Of a stretch of 64,000 nucleotides of DNA, positions 58,860-64,000 are shown one piece after another; positions within the stretch are counted from its first letter, which is position 1; the number at the start of each line of letters is the position of its first letter. Under the pieces are notes generated by a model. That model was not told the origin of the DNA. It searched no databases and saw only the letters and a list, made by a program, of their open reading frames with translations. The stretch is from Mycolicibacterium xanthum (GTDB taxonomy: Bacteria; Actinomycetota; Actinomycetes; Mycobacteriales; Mycobacteriaceae), in contig NZ_JAIFZS010000027.1 in the NCBI RefSeq assembly GCF_019710635.1, forward strand, positions 1 to 64,000. Reading direction: 5' to 3'. The position numbers and the translations under genes were made by a program.

Positions 58860-60701
58860 TCACGCCCCCAATCGGGTGAGCAGGGTCGACAGCGCATCGA
58901 CCGCGTCGATCTTGGCGGTCAGATAGCCGTCCGGTTTGGTGGCGGCCGCTGCCACGGACTTGTCGGGTCCGGCCAGGTAGACCTGTTCGACCCCGGCGTC
59001 GTAGGCGGCCGCGACGACGTCGGAGGCTTCCGCGCCGTAGCGGGTGTCGGTGCCGCAGATCACCGCGATCTTCGGCCCGCCGGCGGCGGCGACCGCGGCG
59101 GCCACCCCGGCGACATCAAGCGAGCCGGGGTTGACCGCCTCGATGCCACCGGAGGCCAGCAGGTTGGCGGCGAACGTCGCACGAATGTTGTGCTCGGCCA
59201 ACGGGCCCAGCGGCAGCAGCAGCACCGCGGGCCGGGCGCCGTGGGCCGCCAGATAGGCGTCCGAGCGGTTGCGCAGCTCCTCGAAGGCCGCCGCGTAGAA
59301 CTTCACGTCCGGTCGGGTGTCCGTCTGTGCCAGCGGCGGTTCGGACAGATTCGGAAACTCGTTGATCCCGGTGACGGCCGTGCGGCGGTGTCTGATGTCG
59401 GCGTCCCGAGCCGAGGCCACCGCCGCGATCTCCGCGGTGAGGAATCCGGTGGCCGCCGAGAACCCGCCGCGCGACTCGATGGCCTGGAAGTTCCTCCACG
59501 CACCCTGCGCCAGCTCGGCGGTGAGATCCTCGATGAACCAGGAGCCCGCTCCCGGGTCGAGGACCCGTCCCAGATGCGATTCCTCCAGCAGCAACAGCTG
59601 GGTGTTGCGGGCGATCCGGCGGGAGAAACCGGCCGCCATGCCGGCCGCACCGTTGGGGATCGCGGCGTCGAACGGAACCACCTCGACGGTGTCGGCTCCG
59701 CCGACCCCGGCACCGAAAGCCGCCAGCGTGCAACGCAGCATGTTCACCCACGGGTCACGCTGGGTCATCATCGGCCAGGCAGTCGTCGCATGGACGGTGG
59801 CCGCACCGGCCTCCGGAGCCCCGGCGACCTCGGCGACCCGAGCCCAGAGTTGGCGGGCCGCACGGAATTTGGCGATCGACATGAACTGGTCGTCATCGGC
59901 GGCGAACCGGAAGCTGATCTGGCGCAGCGCATCGGCGACGTCCAGGCCGGCGGCGGTCAGCACACGCAGGTACTCCACCCCCGCGGCGATCGCCCCGGCC
60001 AGCTCCCAGGAGGCGTTGGCACCCTGCCCGTTGAGGAGCGGACCGTCCACGGTGATGGCCCGCACCCCGCCGCCGAACCCGGTGAGTTCGGTCGCGAGCC
60101 CGATGACCTCGTCGAGCGGCGGCGAGGACGTCGCCGCGTCCAACCCGGAGATCAGTGGGTCGGCGCCGAAGTCGATCGACAGCCAGGCCCGTTGATCGGC
60201 ATCCAGCCCGGCCAACAGCGACAGCACGGTATCGGCCGCGGCGCGGTAGTCGGCGCCGGCCGCCAGCACGATCGGCACGAGGTCGAGGTAGACGCCCTCG
60301 AGTAGCGCCCGGAGTCCGGACACGTCGACCCCCGCGGCCCCGACGACGAGCCGCAGCCCACTCACTCCGTCGGACAGCGCGCCGAGGACCGCGGCGTTGT
60401 CCCGTTCATGGAGGTCCGTACCCGCCGGGAAGCTTTCCACGACCTTCCAGCCCGACAGCACGTCGCGGGTGGCGTCACCGCCGCGGGTGAACGGAAACCG
60501 ACCGGGCAGCGGAAGCTCGGGCCGGGCATCCAGCGCGGTGTAGAGGGGACGCACCGCGAAGCCTTCGTAGGTGGGGGTGTCGAGCAACCGTTCGGGCTCG
60601 GCGGGCAGATCCGCGGGGTCGCGCCGGCTGCTCTTCGCCAGCACGCCGGCCACTGCGGAGCGCCAGCGCTCGCGATCGGATTCAATGACGCTCGAGGACA
60701 C
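58860..60701 (-). CDS. mutA: Methylmalonyl-CoA mutase, small subunit
   Basis: MutA pairs with MutB in the heterodimeric mutase and is the non-catalytic subunit. The 613-residue protein keeps the barrel landmarks ([60 protein letters not shown]), but its C-terminal domain lacks the DxHxxG cobalamin motif. The GTG at 60701 is chosen for its AGGAG site seven bases upstream and for length; the frame extends 11 codons further to a TTG. It heads mutA-mutB-meaB. A 177-bp gap with presumed divergent promoters lies upstream. Confidence 0.96.
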   Translation of the reverse strand: MSSSVIESDRERWRSAVAGVLAKSSRRDPADLPAEPERLLDTPTYEGFAVRPLYTALDARPELPLPGRFPFTRGGDATRDVLSGWKVVESFPAGTDLHERDNAAVLGALSDGVSGLRLVVGAAGVDVSGLRALLEGVYLDLVPIVLAAGADYRAAADTVLSLLAGLDADQRAWLSIDFGADPLISGLDAATSSPPLDEVIGLATELTGFGGGVRAITVDGPLLNGQGANASWELAGAIAAGVEYLRVLTAAGLDVADALRQISFRFAADDDQFMSIAKFRAARQLWARVAEVAGAPEAGAATVHATTAWPMMTQRDPWVNMLRCTLAAFGAGVGGADTVEVVPFDAAIPNGAAGMAAGFSRRIARNTQLLLLEESHLGRVLDPGAGSWFIEDLTAELAQGAWRNFQAIESRGGFSAATGFLTAEIAAVASARDADIRHRRTAVTGINEFPNLSEPPLAQTDTRPDVKFYAAAFEELRNRSDAYLAAHGARPAVLLLPLGPLAEHNIRATFAANLLASGGIEAVNPGSLDVAGVAAAVAAAGGPKIAVICGTDTRYGAEASDVVAAAYDAGVEQVYLAGPDKSVAAAATKPDGYLTAKIDAVDALSTLLTRLGA

Positions 60702-60878
60702 TCGCGACTCCTGGTTATCGCCTTGTCTGACCAAGTGTGACTAGACCACCCAAGACATGAGGCTAAATGATCGCCGTCGCGCCAGTGCGCGGTGGTCGTC
60801 ACGCCGATGCGTCGTAGTCACCGTGATGTTTGACCACGCCACCGGGGGCCACGGCCACGCCCCGTACTGTTGTGAGGC

Positions 60879-61688
60879 GTGAAAGCCGTCGTCAGCTCGC
60901 TGCGCACCGTTCGGGCGGCGGTGACGACCACCCTCAGGTCGGTTCCGCCGACCCGGCTGGCGGCGGTGACCACCGCGATTGTGATCCTCGTCGCAATCGC
61001 GGTGTTCGTACCGCTTCCCACCGCGGTGCAACTGCGGGACTGGGCCACCTCGGCCGGGGCGTGGTTCCCGCTGGTCTTCTTCGCGGCGCACGTCGTGATC
61101 ACGGTGTTCCCGTTCCCCCGGACCGCGTTCACGCTCGCGGCGGGTCTGCTGTTCGGCCCCTATCTGGGCATCCCGATCGCGGTGGCGGCCAGCACGGTGA
61201 GTGCACTGATCGCGGTGGTGCTGGTACGTGCGGCAGGGTGGCAGCTCAGCCGCTGGATGCACCACCCGCGCATCGAGGCGATCGACGCCCGGCTCCGCGC
61301 CCGGGGCTGGGCGGCGGTGCTGGCCACCCGGCTCATCCCCGCGGTGCCGTTCTCGGTGCTCAACTATGCGGCGGGCGCCTCGGCGGTGCGGATCCTGCCC
61401 TACACGCTGGCCACCGTCGTCGGCCTGCTCCCGGGTACCTCGGCGGTCGTGATCCTCGGCGACGCGCTGACCGGCAACGTCAGCCCGCTGCTGTTCGTGG
61501 TGTCACTGGGCACCGCCAGCCTCGGAATCGCCGGGTTGATCTACGAGATCCGCAGCCACCGCCGCGACACGCGACACCACGCCGATCAGATCGAGTGCGC
61601 GCCGCCGCTTCGCTCGGGCGGGGGCGGCGGTACCGGCGGAGCACCGAGTTGTGCCGTCGGCGCTGCGGGCGTCGACGACGACAGGTAA
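60879..61688 (+). CDS. TVP38/TMEM64-family membrane protein (VTT/DedA-like)
   Basis: This 269-residue protein has about six hydrophobic segments and the VTT-domain landmarks: VFPFPRTAFTLAAGLLFGPYLG in the first half and FSVLNYAAGASAVRILPY followed by GLLPGTSAVVILG in the second. The family is related to DedA proteins and scramblases and is thought to move lipids or ions; the role here is unknown. The GTG at 60879 follows a -10-like TACTGT by eight bases. Its last 103 bases overlap the 3' end of the convergent SPFH gene, coding a Gly/Arg-rich tail. Position equals Rv1491c. Confidence 0.9.
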   Translation: MKAVVSSLRTVRAAVTTTLRSVPPTRLAAVTTAIVILVAIAVFVPLPTAVQLRDWATSAGAWFPLVFFAAHVVITVFPFPRTAFTLAAGLLFGPYLGIPIAVAASTVSALIAVVLVRAAGWQLSRWMHHPRIEAIDARLRARGWAAVLATRLIPAVPFSVLNYAAGASAVRILPYTLATVVGLLPGTSAVVILGDALTGNVSPLLFVVSLGTASLGIAGLIYEIRSHRRDTRHHADQIECAPPLRSGGGGGTGGAPSCAVGAAGVDDDR

Positions 61689-62803
61689 CCCGGGCCTGCG
61701 ACGGGTGTGCGCGCCTCGGCTTCGGCCTTGGCCACCGCCTGCGCGATCGCCGGGTCGGTCTCGGTGGAGAACCAGTCGGCGACCTCGTCGGAGTCGTCCT
61801 CGGGCCGGGCCAGATCCTGCTCGACCGGTGACGGGGTGTAGCGGAACACGCCGTCTTCGCCGGGCGCACCGAGCATTTTGGTGAAGCCCTGCAGCGCCGC
61901 GCCGAAGTCGCTGGGCACCAACCACACCTTGTTGGCCTCGCCCTGGGCCATCTGCGGCAGGGTCTGCAGATACTGGTAGGCCAGCAGCTCCGGCGTCGGG
62001 CGGCCGGCCTTGATCGCGGCGAAGGTCTTCTCGATCGCCTTGGCCTGCCCCTGCGCCTGCAGGTAGGCCGCGGCGCGCTCACCCTGCGCCCGCAGCATCC
62101 GGGACTGCCGGTCGGCCTCGGCGGCCAGGATGGCGGCCTGCTTTGCGCCCTCCGCGGCCAGGATCTGGGCCTGCTTCTGCCCCTCGGCCTGTTTGATCGC
62201 GGCCTCGCGATTGCCCTCGGCGGTCAGGATCATGGCGCGCTTCTCGCGGTCCGCGCGCATCTGCTTCTCCATCGAGTCCTGGATCGACGGCGGCGGGTCG
62301 ATGCTGCGCAGCTCGACGCGAGCCACCCGCAGCCCCCACCGTCCGGTCGCCTCGTCGAGCACCCCCCTGAGCTGATTGTTGATCGAGTCGCGCGAGGTCA
62401 GGGTCTGCTCCAGCGTCATGCCGCCCACCACGTTGCGCAGCGTCGTGGTGGCCAACTGCTCGACGCCGACGATGTAGTTGCTGATCTGGTAGACCGCCGC
62501 CTGTGGGTTGGTGACCTGGAAGTACACCACCGTGTCGATGTTCACCGTCAGGTTGTCCTCGGTGATCACCGGCTGCGGCGGGAACGACACCACCCGCTCG
62601 CGTAGGTCCACCCGCGCCCGGATCTTGTCGACGAACGGCAGCAGCAGCGTCAGCTGCCCCGACACCGTCTTGCTGTAGCGGCCCAGCCGCTCGATGACGG
62701 CGGCCTCCGCCTGTGGGATCAGGGCCACCGACTTGGCGACCACCACCACAGCGAACAACACCAGGACAGCCAGCAGCACCAGTCCTGCGACTGCACCCTC
62801 CAT
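61586..62803 (-). CDS. SPFH/band 7 (stomatin-like) membrane protein (Rv1488-like)
   Basis: This 405-residue protein has one N-terminal membrane helix (about 5-25), then the SPFH domain (EAAVIERLGRYSKT through the RVARVELRSIDPP segment). A long charged, coiled-coil region of KRAMILTAEGNREAAIKQAEGQKQ type follows, and then a Pro-rich C-terminus. Such proteins form large membrane rings or microdomains and work with NfeD partners; the nfeD gene lies 28 bp upstream. The ATG at 62803 has AAGGAG seven bases before it. The C-terminal 34 codons overlap the convergent TVP38 gene. Confidence 0.94.
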   Translation of the reverse strand: MEGAVAGLVLLAVLVLFAVVVVAKSVALIPQAEAAVIERLGRYSKTVSGQLTLLLPFVDKIRARVDLRERVVSFPPQPVITEDNLTVNIDTVVYFQVTNPQAAVYQISNYIVGVEQLATTTLRNVVGGMTLEQTLTSRDSINNQLRGVLDEATGRWGLRVARVELRSIDPPPSIQDSMEKQMRADREKRAMILTAEGNREAAIKQAEGQKQAQILAAEGAKQAAILAAEADRQSRMLRAQGERAAAYLQAQGQAKAIEKTFAAIKAGRPTPELLAYQYLQTLPQMAQGEANKVWLVPSDFGAALQGFTKMLGAPGEDGVFRYTPSPVEQDLARPEDDSDEVADWFSTETDPAIAQAVAKAEAEARTPVAGPGYLSSSTPAAPTAQLGAPPVPPPPPERSGGAHSI

Positions 62804-62831
62804 GACGGGCTCCTTCCTCGGCGAACTCGGG

Positions 62832-63263
62832 CTAGACGATCTTGGACACGACCGCGGTGGCCCCATCGATATGCACGACGGTCACCTGATCGCCGGGTTC
62901 GTAGACATCGTTCTCGTTGAAGGGCCTCGCCGTCCATACTTCGCCGTCGAGTTTCACCTGCCCTTCATGGCGGGCGACCCGGTCGAGCACCAGCGCGCTC
63001 TTGCCCTCCAGCGCCCTGGCCGGCTCCGGCATGCCCTTCCCGGACAACATCCGCCGGCGCAGCGCCGGACGGACACCGACCAGCAGCAGCACCGAGGCCA
63101 GCAGGAACACCACCCCGTCGACCACCAGATTGTCGAACACGAAGCTGGAGCCGACCGCGGCCAGGGCACCGCCCGCCAGCATCAGCAGGAAGAGGTCGCC
63201 GGTCAGCGCCTCCGCGCCGGCCAGCGCCAGTGCCGCGATCAGCCAGATCAACCAGACGGGCAT
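62832..63263 (-). CDS. NfeD-family membrane protein, partner of SPFH protein (Rv1487-like)
   Basis: This 143-residue short NfeD has about three membrane helices in the first 70 residues and a C-terminal soluble OB-fold domain (about 85-143, [27 protein letters not shown]). Short NfeD proteins lack the protease domain and associate with stomatin-like proteins, supported here by the neighbouring gene on the same strand. ATG at 63263. The 59-bp gap to the divergent gene at 63323 holds both promoters. Confidence 0.93.
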   Translation of the reverse strand: MPVWLIWLIAALALAGAEALTGDLFLLMLAGGALAAVGSSFVFDNLVVDGVVFLLASVLLLVGVRPALRRRMLSGKGMPEPARALEGKSALVLDRVARHEGQVKLDGEVWTARPFNENDVYEPGDQVTVVHIDGATAVVSKIV

Positions 63264-63322
63264 GCCATCACCCTATCGTGCAGCCGACTGGACGAGCTGC
63301 GAACAACTACACTGCTGCCATC

Positions 63323-64000
63323 ATGTGGAGTCCCAGTGTTTCGCTGTCGGTGTGGGCCAACGCCTGGCTGGCCGGAGCCGCCGCGCCCGATGACGTTCTC
63401 GACGCGTTATCCCAGTGGACAGCAAGACATTCGGTGACGGCCTACGATTCGGTGGCCGCCCGGCGCACCGGGCTTCCGTGGCCCGATCTCGACGACGCGG
63501 GCCCGGTGGCGCTGCTGCAGACGATGCGCACCGCGGCGGGTCCGGCCGGGTCGCACCCGATCCTGGCGCTGGTGCTGCCGGTCCCCGGCGACACCCGGGG
63601 CCTCCCGCCGGGCACCCAGTTCGGCAGGGACGCGATCGCCGCAGGTGAGGCGATAGTCGTCGGACGGCCGGACGCCATGGTGGGCCTGGTGCCCGACTTC
63701 GAGTACCCGGACGGCGATGCCGAGTCCGGCCACGCCGAGACCTTCGATCCGCAGCTGTGCTCGCTATCGTGGACGGTGTATTCGCTGGACTCCGCGCCCA
63801 CCGCCGAACATTTCGACCTCGGCGAGGCGGAGTACGCGTTGCGCGATGCCGTCCGCTCGGCCGCCGATGCGCTCGGTGCGCTGCGGGCCGGCGCCACCGG
63901 TGGCGAGATCGCCGACCCGCGCAGGCTGGTGGAGCAGGTACTGGACTCCACGCTGGCACATCGGCTTCCCGATCACGCTCCGACCCGCGCGGTGCGGGTG
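63323..64000 (+). CDS. Conserved hypothetical protein, partial at right edge (Rv1486c-like)
   Basis: The frame is open from the ATG at 63323 to the window edge (226 codons), with normal high G/C third positions. The protein starts [29 protein letters not shown] and appears soluble with no membrane segments; I recognise it only by position and style as the mycobacterial family of Rv1486c, which has no known function. A -10-like TACACT (63308-63313) lies nine bases before the ATG, so the leader is very short. The C-terminus is missing. Confidence 0.82.
   Translation, partial: MWSPSVSLSVWANAWLAGAAAPDDVLDALSQWTARHSVTAYDSVAARRTGLPWPDLDDAGPVALLQTMRTAAGPAGSHPILALVLPVPGDTRGLPPGTQFGRDAIAAGEAIVVGRPDAMVGLVPDFEYPDGDAESGHAETFDPQLCSLSWTVYSLDSAPTAEHFDLGEAEYALRDAVRSAADALGALRAGATGGEIADPRRLVEQVLDSTLAHRLPDHAPTRAVRV

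Noticed and set aside
54367..58926. 1519-codon open frame on the plus strand across lipL, meaB and mutB
   Set aside because: It is antisense to three well-identified genes, has no recognisable domain, and its composition (Arg, Gly, His, Val, Gln) is what high-GC antisense gives.

Overview
This window is a 64 kb piece of a high-GC actinobacterial chromosome. Gene order, protein families and start-codon usage (many GTG starts, many leaderless-type promoters) point to Mycobacterium, probably a fast-growing Mycolicibacterium-type species (inference). From right to left it follows the order of the M. tuberculosis Rv1486c-Rv1614 interval: nfeD/SPFH, mutA-mutB-meaB, lipL, ileS, dinX, ansA, lspA, an rluD-type gene, dnaE1, ilvA, treZ-treY-treX, bioA-bioF-bioD, bioB, nadA-nadB-nadC, the his operon, bcpB, trpE-C-B-A and lgt. 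It lacks the phiRv1 prophage and several lineage-specific insertions of the tubercle bacilli. There is no tRNA, rRNA, IS element or CRISPR array.

Layout. 1-7189: trpE, a Trp-region membrane protein, trpC, trpB, trpA and lgt on the minus strand, mostly joined by 4-bp stop/start overlaps. Lgt carries an acidic repeat tail of more than 400 residues that leaves the window. 7222-8726: peroxiredoxin bcpB and an esterase. 8736-15151: hisD-C-B-H-A-impA-hisF-hisI, with seven consecutive 4-bp overlaps. 15188-20313: an F420-type protein, a small membrane protein, nadC-nadB-nadA, and the divergent regulator NrtR with a perfect operator over both start regions. 20356-28028: a lipase; bioB-bsaP-DUF2567; the TetR repressor BioQ; and bioA-bioF-bioD-ligT, with two perfect BioQ boxes. 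28052-36475: an acyltransferase and treX-treY-treZ, which make trehalose from glycogen. 36525-40443: ilvA and small accessory genes. 40436-52889: dnaE1, rarD, rluD-type, lspA, ansA, dinX, an S4 protein, and ileS with a T-box leader. 52927-54114: a poorly understood divergent pair, a half condensation-domain protein and a helix-turn-helix protein whose membrane tail lies in a shifted frame. 54142-64000: lipL, meaB, mutB, mutA (methylmalonyl-CoA mutase and its chaperone), a TVP38-type membrane protein, SPFH and NfeD, and a partial conserved gene.

How it works together. The window is mostly biosynthetic core: tryptophan, histidine, NAD, biotin, trehalose and isoleucine precursors, with two lipoprotein-processing enzymes (Lgt, LspA) at separate places. 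Local control is visible for NAD (NrtR operator), biotin (BioQ boxes) and isoleucyl-tRNA supply (T-box).

The least explained features are: the Lgt and LspA acidic tails; two copies of a 27-bp palindromic element sitting in frame inside meaB and mutB; a 25-bp tandem repeat between bioB and bioQ; a perfect 16-bp palindrome at 38596; and the 53-54 kb divergent pair with its 20-bp-period direct repeat and apparent frameshift.
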